Source: Bdellovibrio sp. BCCA (GTDB lineage Bacteria; Bdellovibrionota; Bdellovibrionia; Bdellovibrionales; Bdellovibrionaceae). From it: 64,000 nt of DNA. A program made the translations under genes and the position numbers. The DNA lies in assembly GCF_037996825.1 (NCBI RefSeq), contig NZ_JBBNAC010000001.1, positions 2,604,001 through 2,668,000 of the forward strand, in the 5' to 3' direction. Shown here piece by piece: positions 16,590-25,555 of the stretch (the first letter of the stretch is position 1; each line of letters starts with the position of its first letter). Under the pieces are notes generated by a model that worked only from the letters and a program-made list of their open reading frames with translations, had not been told where the DNA came from and made no database searches.

Positions 16590-18168
16590 CTCCGACACTG
16601 CCTTCTTTTTTATTTTTTCTTTCCGTGGCTTCCTCTGAAGAACGATCTTCGGGAGACATATTGTTAAGCGCAGGTCCGTTGAGCACTTCGCCGTATTTAT
16701 TAAACCGCGAACCATGCACAGGACAATCCCAAGTTCCTTCCGCTTCATTCCAGTGTACGACACCACCCATATGCGGGCACTTCGCGGAAAGACGGTGAAA
16801 CATTCCATCTTCACCGCGATATACGGCAATCTTGGAAAGGCCTTCAGAAATCACACAGCCCTGTCCTGGAATCAGTTCTTCTAAATCTTTGTTGTCACCT
16901 TTTGAAATCCAGTCGCGGTACTGAATACCCGTTTGAATATTTTCTTTGATAAAACGGGAAACACCTTTCCAGTTAAAACGACTGGGGTTGTAGAGAGCCG
17001 CCCAAGGGTGACTTCCCACCGTGATCAAATCAGAAAGAATCATCGAAGCAATGGCTCCATGAGTGATGCCATGACCGGAATCTCCTGTAGAAATATAGAC
17101 GTTGTCAAAGTCGCCGGGATTTCGGCCAATATAAGCGAGCCCGTCCATGGGCTCAATGATCTGCCCCGACCAGGAAGCGACAACCTCCCCTTCAATTTGA
17201 AGACGTCGCTCAGCCCAATCTCGCAGCCTAAAAAATCTATTATCAGAAGTTCCGCCCTGACCAACGCGGTGATCCTCACCGCCGACGATCAAAACATCAT
17301 AATCTTCTTTGGAATTCGTATGAAAGCGCAGAAAGTGATAAGGCATTTCCGTATCCCAAAAAAGGCAGGGTGCCTTCATTCCTCGCGGCACTTTTAAAGC
17401 CACCACGTAGGTTCGATAAGCAGCTTCTTTGAAGTGCACTTTCATCCAGTCATTAATAGGGACATTGGTGGTCACAACGATGTGCTTGCAAGAAATACGA
17501 TGGCCCGACGAGGTCTCTACATAAGTATCTTCCCCGCCTTGAAATTTTTCCGCATGAGTCAGGGGATATATTTGCGCTCCGCGAGCAAGAATATTTTCGC
17601 AAATTCCGCGCGCAAACTTCAAAGGGTCTATTTGCGCCTGTCGAGGAAACTTTAGACAAGCGCCCGCATCGAAAAACTGTTCTTCTGCCTCCTCAACAAG
17701 ATGAGCATCGAAGAAACCAGCGTCATGGACTGCCGCCATTTCCATTTCCAAAAATCGCCGATCATCACCTTCACCTAAAAAAAGATACCCCGGCACTCTT
17801 TGAAAATCACATTGAATGTCTTCTTCTTTCACCAAGTGTTCAATCAAGTCAATCGCTGCCGTATGACTGTTGTAAGCAAGCCGTGCGCCCTCGCGTCCGT
17901 GCCATTTACGAATATTCACATAACCGTCATCAAGAGCATTTGATAAATGAGCTGTTGAGTGAGCCGTTTCATTAAAGCCTAAAAGATCTTTTTCAAGAAT
18001 GACGACGTCGAGTCCTTTGCGCATCAAACGATAGGCCGTAAGAAGTCCAGCAATACCCGCACCCACGATGCATACGTCCGTCTTTAAAGACGTATCCAAA
18101 CTTTTTAATGCGGGAAAAGCAGTGTGCTCTTGCCACAGGGATTGAGTATGTTGCTGGGCATGCGCCAT
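16582..18168 (-). CDS. FAD-dependent oxidoreductase with C-terminal Rieske domain
   Basis: This 528-residue fusion has an N-terminal FAD-binding DAO fold (VCIVGAGIAGLLTAYRL about 33-49, then VVILEKDLLG) and a C-terminal Rieske [2Fe-2S] centre: Cys464-x-His466 and Cys482-x2-His485 (CPHMGG and DCPVHGSRF). Known members couple a glycine- or amine-oxidase-like flavin domain to an electron-transferring cluster; the physiological substrate is not established. There is no signal peptide, so it is cytoplasmic. The tail past the Rieske domain is charged. It stands alone between the Nudix gene (convergent) and rpe. Confidence 0.92.
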   Translation of the reverse strand: MAHAQQHTQSLWQEHTAFPALKSLDTSLKTDVCIVGAGIAGLLTAYRLMRKGLDVVILEKDLLGFNETAHSTAHLSNALDDGYVNIRKWHGREGARLAYNSHTAAIDLIEHLVKEEDIQCDFQRVPGYLFLGEGDDRRFLEMEMAAVHDAGFFDAHLVEEAEEQFFDAGACLKFPRQAQIDPLKFARGICENILARGAQIYPLTHAEKFQGGEDTYVETSSGHRISCKHIVVTTNVPINDWMKVHFKEAAYRTYVVALKVPRGMKAPCLFWDTEMPYHFLRFHTNSKEDYDVLIVGGEDHRVGQGGTSDNRFFRLRDWAERRLQIEGEVVASWSGQIIEPMDGLAYIGRNPGDFDNVYISTGDSGHGITHGAIASMILSDLITVGSHPWAALYNPSRFNWKGVSRFIKENIQTGIQYRDWISKGDNKDLEELIPGQGCVISEGLSKIAVYRGEDGMFHRLSAKCPHMGGVVHWNEAEGTWDCPVHGSRFNKYGEVLNGPALNNMSPEDRSSEEATERKNKKEGSVGVK

Positions 18169-18248
18169 AAACTCCTCCTAGAAATAGATCCTTTAATTAG
18201 AAGGAAACTTTCTCAAGAGGATTTCACGAGTGTGAGTATTTACAAACT

Positions 18249-18887
18249 TTATAATTTGAGAGTTGTGATAGCCGTTTTATAATCGCGACCGAAAACATAA
18301 CTGCCCGCTACAAAAACATCTGCTTCATGGCACAGCTTTGCTGTTTCTTCGTTGATGCCGCCGTCGACTTCAATCAAATAAGAGAAATTATTTTTCTGAC
18401 GTTCCTCACGAAGGCGCGAGATTTTTGCGATTTGATCGTGCATGAAGGACTGCCCGCCAAAGCCAGGCTCTACAGTCATCACTAAAACAAGATCACACAA
18501 AGGCAAAAGAGGAAGGATTTCATCAATCGATGTGCGAGGGCGCAAAGTGATTCCCGCTTTTGCGCCTAATTCACGAATGCGCATCAAAGTTCCCGCAGGA
18601 TCGGGTGTCGCTTCCACGTGAATTGTTAAATAATCACTGCCCGCTTTGATAAAAGCTTCAACATAGCGTTCAGGATTTTCAATCATCAAATGCACATCCA
18701 AAGGAATCGGAGAAACTTTTTTAAGAGACTTCACAACCGGAATACCGATTGTGATATTCGGCACAAATCGTCCGTCCATCACGTCCACGTGAATCCAGTC
18801 TGCTCCCGCTGCCGAGACGGCTTTGATTTCTTTTTCAAGATTTGCAAAATCCGCAGACAAGATAGAGGGAGCGACCATTTTAGACAC
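18249..18887 (-). CDS. rpe: Ribulose-phosphate 3-epimerase
   Basis: This 212-residue TIM-barrel enzyme interconverts ribulose 5-phosphate and xylulose 5-phosphate in the pentose phosphate pathway. Family landmarks are PSILSADFANLEKEI, the metal-binding IHVDVMDGRFVPN, LDVHLMIENPE and the C-terminal IEVDGGINEETA and VAGSYVFG phosphate-binding loops. The start is GTG at 18887, overlapping the fmt stop by a few bases. It follows def and fmt in one leftward operon, an unusual partner for translation-initiation genes but seen in several bacteria. Confidence 0.96.
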   Translation of the reverse strand: MSKMVAPSILSADFANLEKEIKAVSAAGADWIHVDVMDGRFVPNITIGIPVVKSLKKVSPIPLDVHLMIENPERYVEAFIKAGSDYLTIHVEATPDPAGTLMRIRELGAKAGITLRPRTSIDEILPLLPLCDLVLVMTVEPGFGGQSFMHDQIAKISRLREERQKNNFSYLIEVDGGINEETAKLCHEADVFVAGSYVFGRDYKTAITTLKL

Positions 18888-19839
18888 CGAGTTTGTCTCC
18901 TGCTTTAAGACTGTTGCCTTTTAAGAAGTCTTCCACCTTCATGCGATTACGGGATTCAGGTTGAACTTCGTAGAGTTTTAAAACGCCTTCCCCGCAGGCA
19001 ACAGAAATATGATCGTCATAAATAGCTGTAATTGTACCGGCGGATGCCGACAGTGCCGGAGCGTCGGCTGAAGCAGCAACGGCTGATCGATGCAATTTCA
19101 ACTTCTTTCCTTGCAACAAAGTATAAGTTCCCGGTCCATATACGAAACCACGAATTTTTCCATCAATAGATTTCGCAGAAGCATTCCAATCAATCAGTGA
19201 TTCCTGCTTTTCAATTTTTTTAGCAATCGTCACTTGCGCTTCATCTTGCGGAATCGGAGCTAAGTTTCCACGAACGTAGTCCATCAACTCGACACGAAGT
19301 AAATCAGCACCAAGGACCGCCAATTCATCATGCAGTTCAAGCGCATTCATCTCAGGTTTGATTTTCACACGACGAATGCCGATGATGTCGCCGGCATCAA
19401 GCTTCTTCACCATCTTTTGAAGTGTCACACCACTTTCAACATCACCCGCTTCAATCGCGCGTTGAATCGGAGCGGCTCCACGCCAACGCGGCAAAATAGA
19501 ACCGTGCACATTCACACAGCCAAAACGGAAAGAATCTAAAAAGCTTTGTGTAAGAATTTGTCCAAATGCCACAACAACGCCGACTTCAGCGCCCCAGCTT
19601 TGGATTTCATCAAGGATTAATTGATTTGCTTTTAACGACTCTGGAGCAAGAACTTTCAGTCCGTGCGCCTGTGCCACCATTTTCACAGGGCTTGGGGTCA
19701 GTTGAAGTTTGCGTCCCGCAGGACGATCGGGTTGAGTCACAACACCTACGACCTCAAAATGCTCATCGGCAAGAAGAGCTTTTAATGAGGTCACGGCAAA
19801 ATCAGGAGTTCCTAGAAAGCAGACTCGGACCTTACTCAC
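18880..19839 (-). CDS. fmt: Methionyl-tRNA formyltransferase
   Basis: This 319-residue enzyme formylates Met-tRNA(fMet) so that translation can start with formyl-Met. It shows the Rossmann start VRVCFLGTPDFAV, GVVTQPDRPAGR, the NVHGSILPRWRGAAPIQRAI catalytic stretch with Asn-His near the folate, and the HRSAVAAS C-terminal OB domain. It starts with GTG at 19839, overlapping the def stop (GTGA), which couples the formyl-adding and formyl-removing steps in one operon, the standard def-fmt arrangement. Confidence 0.97.
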   Translation of the reverse strand: MSKVRVCFLGTPDFAVTSLKALLADEHFEVVGVVTQPDRPAGRKLQLTPSPVKMVAQAHGLKVLAPESLKANQLILDEIQSWGAEVGVVVAFGQILTQSFLDSFRFGCVNVHGSILPRWRGAAPIQRAIEAGDVESGVTLQKMVKKLDAGDIIGIRRVKIKPEMNALELHDELAVLGADLLRVELMDYVRGNLAPIPQDEAQVTIAKKIEKQESLIDWNASAKSIDGKIRGFVYGPGTYTLLQGKKLKLHRSAVAASADAPALSASAGTITAIYDDHISVACGEGVLKLYEVQPESRNRMKVEDFLKGNSLKAGDKLGV

Positions 19840-20450
19840 ACATCACATTTTTCTCCGGCCTTCGCCGGCGTGTCTTCAGAAGCAGCTTCCGCTTTGTCTT
19901 TCACAGGATAGCCGTATTTTTTAATTTGGTTTTTGATTTTGTTACTCTTCACAAAACTCAAGTGATCGACAAAAAGAGTTCCCTCTAAATGATCCAATTC
20001 ATGCTGCATGCAAATCGCAAGAAGACCGTCGGTTTTCACGATGAACTCTTTGCCGTTCACATCATAGGCTTTCATTTCGATGTAGTTAAAGCGCTCAACA
20101 GTTTCGTAGTAACCAGGAATCGACAAACAACCCTCATCAAAAGTTGTTTTGCCTTCGCCTTTAACGATTTCAGGGTTGATCAAAATCAAAGGCTGTTGAA
20201 CAGCGGCTTCAAGTTCTGTCATTTCTTCGTATTTGTAACGACGACCTTTCTCATCTTTTGGACGAGTGTCGATAACAACCATGCGTTTTAACTCACCCAC
20301 TTGCGGAGCAGCAAGGCCAATGCCGTGAGCGTCGTACATCGTTTCAATCAAATCCTCGGAGAGTTTTTTGATTTCAGGTCCAAAGGTCTCCACCGGTTGC
20401 GAAACTTCACGCAACTTTGGATCCGGGAATGTGAGGATTTTCATGATCAT
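19836..20450 (-). CDS. def: Peptide deformylase
   Basis: This 204-residue metalloenzyme removes the formyl group from new proteins. The three deformylase motifs are intact: GIGLAAPQVG, EGCLSIPG with the metal-binding Cys, and QHELDHLEG with the HExxH. The ATG at 20450 follows GGAGGT with ideal spacing; a second ATG two codons later is also possible. A Lys/Ala-rich tail extends beyond the core domain. It is the first gene of def-fmt-rpe and lies just downstream of the LptF/G permease gene. Confidence 0.97.
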   Translation of the reverse strand: MIMKILTFPDPKLREVSQPVETFGPEIKKLSEDLIETMYDAHGIGLAAPQVGELKRMVVIDTRPKDEKGRRYKYEEMTELEAAVQQPLILINPEIVKGEGKTTFDEGCLSIPGYYETVERFNYIEMKAYDVNGKEFIVKTDGLLAICMQHELDHLEGTLFVDHLSFVKSNKIKNQIKKYGYPVKDKAEAASEDTPAKAGEKCDV

Positions 20451-20477
20451 AGGAACCTCCGAGAGGCCTCCATTATA

Positions 20478-21557
20478 TCAGCGTTTCAGCCTTTTGAGAA
20501 GAACCAAGGCCAACCCTGACATGACAATGTTAGGCGCCCAAGCCGCCGCCACCGGAGGAAGTGTTCCATGCTGTCCCAAGGTGATTCCCGAGGAATAAAA
20601 CACATAATAAGCAAAGACCAAGGCCAAACAGATCCCGACATTGAGCATGGTGCCCCCGGAGCGAGCCCTCCCCACACTGAAAGGGATGCCTAAAAGACAC
20701 ATCACAAGTCCCGCAAAAGCAAAGCTGATTTTCGCGTGATAATCGACCTCGTAAGCGACGGTATCAAGGCCGGCGTCCTTATTCTTTTTGATGAAGTACT
20801 CAAGTTCTTTTTGTGACATCATGTCAGCGGTCTGCCCGGCACTTTGCAAATCTTTGGAGTCTTCAGCCATCACAATACTTTTGGTTTTAAACTGACTTGT
20901 CAGAGGGAAACTGGAGTCCTTGCTGAACACCGTGACTGCCCCATTTTCAAGCAACCACTGCGAGCCTTGAATATGCACCTCACGCGCCGTGATCATCTGA
21001 ACGAGATCCCAAACGTCGTTAAAGAAGTACATCGTCAGCCCTTGCGCTCCATCCCCTTTGGCATTCAAAGTCTGAATGTTGAAGATGGAATTTTTCGAAC
21101 GGTACCAAATCTTATTCGTCTTGATTGTCGAAAAACGGTGCGGTTCTTTTTTGAGGTCGTAATACAAAATATAATTCTTCTCTTTGATCGCCTTGGGCAT
21201 GACCTTATCGGCGGACCAAAAACCAATCAGAGAAATCACGGCAACCCAAACTAAAATCGGCAGAGTGATGCGCAGAAGACTCATTCCACTCGCAAATAAC
21301 GCGACGAGTTCATTGGCTTTATTGAGGCTTGAAAGAGTTAAAATAGTGCCCATTAAACAGGCGACCGGAAGCAATTTTGAGATGATCTCTGGAAAAGAAT
21401 ACAAATAGTAATTTATAAGCGCCGTCGGAGCGACATTCTTATAAGTCACCATGGTGGACATCGCGTCTACAGCGGTAAATAAGGTCAAAAAAACCAAGAG
21501 GCCACCGATGAAGTAGCCCCAAAATAACCAAGATGTGTATCTATCGATTCTGTTCAC
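20478..21557 (-). CDS. lptG: LptF/LptG family lipopolysaccharide export permease
   Basis: This 359-residue inner-membrane protein has about six transmembrane helices, three at each end, flanking a periplasmic domain of about 150 residues. The first-helix region (MNRIDRYTSWLFWGYFIGG) and the cytoplasmic coupling stretch SLNKANELVALFASGMS are those of YjgP/YjgQ permeases; the ELVALFASG loop contacts LptB. LptG is more likely than LptF but not certain. With LptBC it would lift LPS from the inner membrane. It is followed by def and diverges from the receiver-domain gene. Confidence 0.85.
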   Translation of the reverse strand: MNRIDRYTSWLFWGYFIGGLLVFLTLFTAVDAMSTMVTYKNVAPTALINYYLYSFPEIISKLLPVACLMGTILTLSSLNKANELVALFASGMSLLRITLPILVWVAVISLIGFWSADKVMPKAIKEKNYILYYDLKKEPHRFSTIKTNKIWYRSKNSIFNIQTLNAKGDGAQGLTMYFFNDVWDLVQMITAREVHIQGSQWLLENGAVTVFSKDSSFPLTSQFKTKSIVMAEDSKDLQSAGQTADMMSQKELEYFIKKNKDAGLDTVAYEVDYHAKISFAFAGLVMCLLGIPFSVGRARSGGTMLNVGICLALVFAYYVFYSSGITLGQHGTLPPVAAAWAPNIVMSGLALVLLKRLKR

Positions 21558-21571
21558 GTCTAAATGTTACC

Positions 21572-21600
21572 TTGACTAGAATTGAAATTCCTATTTTACT
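21572..21600 (+). promoter_or_regulatory. Candidate promoter for the receiver-domain gene
   Basis: TTGACT at 21572-21577 is a good -35; TTTACT at 21595-21600, 17 bp on, is a fair -10. Transcription would then start within a few bases of the ATG at 21607, and no SD is visible, so the mRNA may be leaderless. Confidence 0.35.
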
Positions 21601-21606
21601 TTCATT

Positions 21607-22710
21607 ATGGCTTTACGCGTCTTGCTTGCAGATGAGAGTTCCACAATCAAAAAAGTAATGCAACTGGCATTGTCTGACTTCGCTGTCGAAGTTAAGGCCG
21701 TTCCTGTGGGCCTCGATGTCCTGGCTGTGACCAAAACTTTCAAACCCGATATCATTTTTGCCGATGTGCTTTTAACCAAACGTTCTGGTTATGAAGTTTG
21801 CGCGGATATCAAAAATGATTCTGAGACTGCTCACATTCCTGTTGTTTTGATGTGGAGTGGCTTCATGGAAATCGACGAAGCCAAAGCCACCGACTGCAAA
21901 GCCGATCGCCGTTTGGAAAAACCTTTCGACGCCGACCATTTGCGTTCGATTGTGAACGACCTTGTTAAAAAGACGAAAGCAAATCCTGTCAGTGATTTCC
22001 TCACGTTCCCGCAAATGCCGGACTTCGAGGAAACTCCGGAAGAGATTTCTCCAGCTCCTATCCAAAACGAAAACATCTACGCCATTCCAGAAGCCAAAGA
22101 AGAGAGCTTCTTGAATATTCCAGAAGTCGAAGACGTTGATGCCAATCCTTTGGAAGTTGCTGATGAAGAATTCTCTGCTGTTCCTTTGACGACGACTCCA
22201 AAGATGACCGAAGAGCACGACGAAGGTGGCTGGGCTCACCAAGATTTGACGAAATTTAAGATTCAATTGCCTGAAAACGAAACAGGCGATTTTGCCTCTA
22301 AGTTTGTCATCCCGCAAGATGACGAATTGTCACACGCGCATATCGAAGTCGCGGGTGATTTTGAGGAAATCAGCTTCGAAAAACCCGAGCGCGAGGCCAC
22401 AAAGACCAAAGCTCCGGTGGGGACGGATTCTTTTGTTTCCAAAGTAGAAAAATCAGTCAAAGATCAAATGATGGAGACTCTGCAAAAAGGCCGTGCGGCA
22501 ACGCCACCTTCTGCTGCGCCTTCGTCTAATGCTCAGCCCAATACGCAATCCAAGATGGACTTAAACAGCAATATGATGGAAAAGATTATTCGTGAGGAAG
22601 CTCGTGAAATGATTGAATCCATTTGCTGGAAGGTCATTCCTGAGATCGCGGAACGTGTGATCCGCGAAGAAATCAATAAGATCCTCAAAGATACTGAGAA
22701 ATCCATTTAA
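21607..22710 (+). CDS. Receiver-domain protein with RomR-like architecture
   Basis: This 367-residue protein has an N-terminal receiver domain (about 1-122) with the acidic pair Asp9-Glu10, phosphoacceptor Asp53 (IIFADVLL), Ser84 and Lys105 (LEKPFD). A long acidic, Pro-containing, probably disordered linker follows, then a C-terminal helical domain (about 325-367) with REEAREMIESICWKVIPEIA and IREEINKIL. There is no DNA-binding domain, so the output is probably protein-protein. Receiver, linker and Glu-rich helical tail match the layout of RomR, the polarity regulator of Myxococcus and Bdellovibrio; orthology is not shown here. No SD precedes the ATG. Confidence 0.75.
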   Translation: MALRVLLADESSTIKKVMQLALSDFAVEVKAVPVGLDVLAVTKTFKPDIIFADVLLTKRSGYEVCADIKNDSETAHIPVVLMWSGFMEIDEAKATDCKADRRLEKPFDADHLRSIVNDLVKKTKANPVSDFLTFPQMPDFEETPEEISPAPIQNENIYAIPEAKEESFLNIPEVEDVDANPLEVADEEFSAVPLTTTPKMTEEHDEGGWAHQDLTKFKIQLPENETGDFASKFVIPQDDELSHAHIEVAGDFEEISFEKPEREATKTKAPVGTDSFVSKVEKSVKDQMMETLQKGRAATPPSAAPSSNAQPNTQSKMDLNSNMMEKIIREEAREMIESICWKVIPEIAERVIREEINKILKDTEKSI

Positions 22711-22730
22711 GCGCGTCGTTTTCTTTTCAT

Positions 22731-22747
22731 AAGCACGGCGTGCTTTT
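22731..22747 (+). terminator. Weak intrinsic terminator
   Basis: AAGCAC-GGC-GTGCTT (6-bp stem, 3-nt loop) is followed by only four T. It lies between the receiver-domain gene and nadC, and may attenuate rather than fully stop transcription. Confidence 0.5.
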
Positions 22748-22764
22748 GAAAGAGGTCGATTGCC

Positions 22765-23589
22765 ATGACATTGCAAGAACTCATCCGCGCCGCCATCAAA
22801 GAAGACATGCCCCATGGGGACGTCACTACAGAATCTTTAGCTTTAAAACCTCGTTTGGGTCGCGCGCGCCTCAAAGCCAAGGAAGACATCGTTCTTTCCG
22901 GAGCGATGGCCTTTGAACAATCCATGCAAATGCTAGAGCCTACCTGCCGCGTGAAATGGCATTTTGAAGAAGGCGATGAGATTTTAAAAAATCAAATCAT
23001 CTGCACGATTGAAGGCGACCTTGTGCAAATCTTGAAAGCTGAACGCGTGGCCCTGAACTTCTTGGGTCATCTTTCGGGGATTGCGACTCACACTCGCCGC
23101 TTTGTAAAACAGATCACGGGAACAAAAACAAAAATTCTCGACACTCGTAAAACAACGCCCGCTTTCCGTGATCTTGAAAAACGCGCCGTCGTTCATGGCG
23201 GTGGTGTCAATCACCGTATGAACTTGAGCACGGCAATCTTAATCAAAGACAATCATATTTCTGTGATGGGCGGAATTACGAATGCCGTGAATCGCGTTCG
23301 TGAATACAGCCAACTTCCAATTGAAGTCGAAGCGCGCACATTGGATGAAGTTAAAGAAGCCGTAGAGATGAAAGCTCAACGCATTCTTCTTGATAACATG
23401 GATAATGAAACACTTAAAAAAGCCGTGGCGATGGTTCCTGCTGAAATTGAAACAGAAGCGAGCGGCAATATGAATTTAGAACGCGTTCGTTCCGTGGCTG
23501 AAATCGGTGTGAACTATATTTCTGTCGGCGCTTTGACTCACTCTGCTCCTTGCGCTGACGTGAGCCTTGTTTTCCAGTGGGAGGACTAA
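22765..23589 (+). CDS. nadC: Nicotinate-nucleotide pyrophosphorylase (carboxylating)
   Basis: This 274-residue enzyme makes nicotinate mononucleotide from quinolinate and PRPP in de novo NAD synthesis. Its landmarks are PHGDVTTESL at the N-terminus, ILDTRKTTPAFRDLEK with the PRPP-binding Arg and Lys, HGGGVNHRMNL, ILIKDNHI and the barrel ends LLDNMDNE and EIETEASGNMN. Length is typical. The ATG follows AAGAGG. The birA gene begins one base after its stop, so the two are a unit of cofactor genes. Confidence 0.96.
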   Translation: MTLQELIRAAIKEDMPHGDVTTESLALKPRLGRARLKAKEDIVLSGAMAFEQSMQMLEPTCRVKWHFEEGDEILKNQIICTIEGDLVQILKAERVALNFLGHLSGIATHTRRFVKQITGTKTKILDTRKTTPAFRDLEKRAVVHGGGVNHRMNLSTAILIKDNHISVMGGITNAVNRVREYSQLPIEVEARTLDEVKEAVEMKAQRILLDNMDNETLKKAVAMVPAEIETEASGNMNLERVRSVAEIGVNYISVGALTHSAPCADVSLVFQWED

Positions 23590-23590
23590 G

Positions 23591-24343
23591 ATGAACGACA
23601 CTCCTTTAGCTGACATTCGCATTGGACAAGTGACCTCTCAGTGGGCAGAGAACAATCATCTTTTTGTGTCTTATAAATCTCAGCAAGCCAGCACTAATGA
23701 ACTTGCTAAGGAAGAGGCCTTTGAAGAAAATCTTCAGGAAGAATCTTTGTGCCTTTATCTGACGGATCATCAAACTGCGGGCCGCGGTCGCGGCAAAAAC
23801 AGTTGGATTGATGCGCAACCGGGAAGTTCGCTTTTAAGTTCTTGGTCTTTTCTTTTAAAAATCAAACCTCAACCAACGACTTCGTGCCTTGTGGGCCTAG
23901 CTGTTTATCGTGCGTGCTCAACGACATGGCCGTTTCTACCTTGGAACTTAAAAGCGCCAAATGACATTTACATCGGTGCGAATAAAGTTGCAGGTATTTT
24001 GCTTGAGAGTCTTATTCAAGGTGATAACGTTCGCTTGATTGTGGGTCTTGGTTTTAACGTCACGTCTTCTCCGAAAGATGTTGAGATCGCGACAAGCCTT
24101 TTAGAGTCTTTGCCTCCGGGCGCTCCTCTTTTAGGGCAAGACTACATGGCGTTCTTAGATCGTTTGTTGTTTGAATTAACGGATGCTCTTTCTCACAGTG
24201 ATGAGGCCTTAAGTCCGACGGATCAGTTGTCACTTCTCATGGCCTTAAATCAGCATCCGCTTTTGAAAGAAAAATACACAGGCATGGAGGCTGACGGCAG
24301 TCTTCATATCGGTGATAAAAAAATCAGTTGGACAGCTCTTTAG
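23591..24343 (+). CDS. birA: Biotin--[acetyl-CoA-carboxylase] ligase
   Basis: This enzyme of about 250 residues activates biotin as biotinyl-AMP and transfers it to the carboxyl-carrier protein of acetyl-CoA carboxylase. The ATP/biotin-binding signature appears as HQTAGRGRGKNSW, followed by the KAPNDIYIGANKVAGILLE stretch with the catalytic Lys. The N-terminal DNA-binding winged helix of E. coli BirA is absent, so this is a monofunctional ligase. The ATG at 23591 lies 6 nt after GGGAGG; a longer frame into nadC is unlikely. It sits in a nadC-birA-thioredoxin-like operon. Confidence 0.95.
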   Translation: MNDTPLADIRIGQVTSQWAENNHLFVSYKSQQASTNELAKEEAFEENLQEESLCLYLTDHQTAGRGRGKNSWIDAQPGSSLLSSWSFLLKIKPQPTTSCLVGLAVYRACSTTWPFLPWNLKAPNDIYIGANKVAGILLESLIQGDNVRLIVGLGFNVTSSPKDVEIATSLLESLPPGAPLLGQDYMAFLDRLLFELTDALSHSDEALSPTDQLSLLMALNQHPLLKEKYTGMEADGSLHIGDKKISWTAL

Positions 24344-24352
24344 GAGGGATTT

Positions 24353-24901
24353 GTGGCCTTAACATTCACGCCTTTTCCTGATCTTGGTAACGACTGCCCG
24401 GATTTTCAACTGCCTGCGATTGATGGCAAGACCTACAAGCTTCAAGATTTTCCGAAAGGAAGTCCGCTTGTTGTGATGTTTATCTGCAATCACTGCCCTT
24501 ATGTGCAAGCGATTGAGAGTCGTTTGATCGTGCTAGGCCATGATCTTAAAAAACAAAACGTTCCGGTGATCGCGATTTGTTCAAACGATGCCGCAAGCCA
24601 TCCCGAAGATTCTTTTGAGAATCTAAAAAAGCGTGCGGAAGAAAAGCATTATCCGTTCGTTTATCTGCATGATGAGTCTCAAGAGGTCGCGCACAAGTTT
24701 GGCGCCGTTTGCACGCCTGATTTTTTTGTGTACGACAAAGATCACAAGCTTGCTTACCGGGGACGTCTTGACGACTCTTGGAAAGACGCCAGCAAAGTGA
24801 CAAAGCGCGAGCTTTATGAAGCCGTGCAGACATTGATTAAAAACGAAAAAGTTTCTGAAGAACAAACGGCCTCTATGGGCTGCTCAATCAAATGGATATA
24901 A
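24353..24901 (+). CDS. Thioredoxin-fold AhpC/TSA-like protein
   Basis: This 182-residue cytoplasmic protein starts with GTG after GGAGGG. It has a thioredoxin/peroxiredoxin fold: CPDFQLPAIDGK, then FICNHCPYVQAIESRL with a CxxC motif in a position where AhpC/TSA and ResA-like proteins hold the reactive cysteines, and the VCTPDFFVYD cis-Pro strand. This clade of bacterial thioredoxin-family proteins, with CNHCPYV, is widespread but its partner is unknown. A redox or peroxide role is likely. It follows birA by 9 bp and precedes the GyrI-like gene by one base, so it belongs to the same operon. Confidence 0.85.
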   Translation: MALTFTPFPDLGNDCPDFQLPAIDGKTYKLQDFPKGSPLVVMFICNHCPYVQAIESRLIVLGHDLKKQNVPVIAICSNDAASHPEDSFENLKKRAEEKHYPFVYLHDESQEVAHKFGAVCTPDFFVYDKDHKLAYRGRLDDSWKDASKVTKRELYEAVQTLIKNEKVSEEQTASMGCSIKWI

Positions 24902-24902
24902 A

Positions 24903-25442
24903 ATGAAGTACATCTTAGTTTTCGTTCTCGTTGCAGTAACATCTTTTGGTCTTTTCTTGGCAAATTATCTTGGAGCCTTTAAAGGTGTCGATATCAGTGA
25001 AGCCTCTCAAGGTCCTTTTCAAACGGTGTACATTGAACACGTCGGCCCTTATCACAAAGTGAATAAAGTAATCGAGAAAGTCGAAAACTTTATGAAGTCT
25101 CAAGGCGCTCCATGCGGTCGCACATTCGGTGAATACATGGACGATCCTCAAGTTGTTGAGGAAGCTCGCTTACGTTCGAAAGTGGGTTGTATCGTTGAAA
25201 CTTTGCCAGCAGGTCAATTGCCTGAAGATTTTAAAACAGGCGATATCCCGCAAAGAAAATACGTTGTCGCGGTCTTCACCGGCTCCCCTGGCATTGGGCC
25301 TTTGAAAGTATACCCTCGCGTGAATGACTACATGGTGAAGCACAGCTTGAAACAAACAGGTGCTGTGATTGAGATCTACGAGATTCATTCGATCACCGAG
25401 AAAAACGCGATGACGACGACTTACTTGTTCCCTGTTCAGTAG
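24903..25442 (+). CDS. Membrane-anchored GyrI-like small-molecule-binding protein
   Basis: This 179-residue protein has an N-terminal transmembrane anchor (about 2-22) and a GyrI-like (AraC effector-binding) domain. The patterns QTVYIEHVGPYHKVNKVIEKV and the later RKYVVAVFTGSPGIGPLKVYPRVNDYM, ending VIEIYEIHS, are those of SOUL/GyrI ligand-binding folds. The anchor implies that the domain faces the periplasm, an unusual location for GyrI-like domains. The ligand is unknown. It is the last gene of the nadC operon. Confidence 0.8.
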   Translation: MKYILVFVLVAVTSFGLFLANYLGAFKGVDISEASQGPFQTVYIEHVGPYHKVNKVIEKVENFMKSQGAPCGRTFGEYMDDPQVVEEARLRSKVGCIVETLPAGQLPEDFKTGDIPQRKYVVAVFTGSPGIGPLKVYPRVNDYMVKHSLKQTGAVIEIYEIHSITEKNAMTTTYLFPVQ

Positions 25443-25555
25443 AACCACTATCACAGGCGTCGTGCATTTCCTCAACGCCTTTTGATGTTTCAGTGCTTTC
25501 TACATTCACCATAAATTAAAACGCTCACGCAAACTGATAACGGCTCCCGGAGTCT

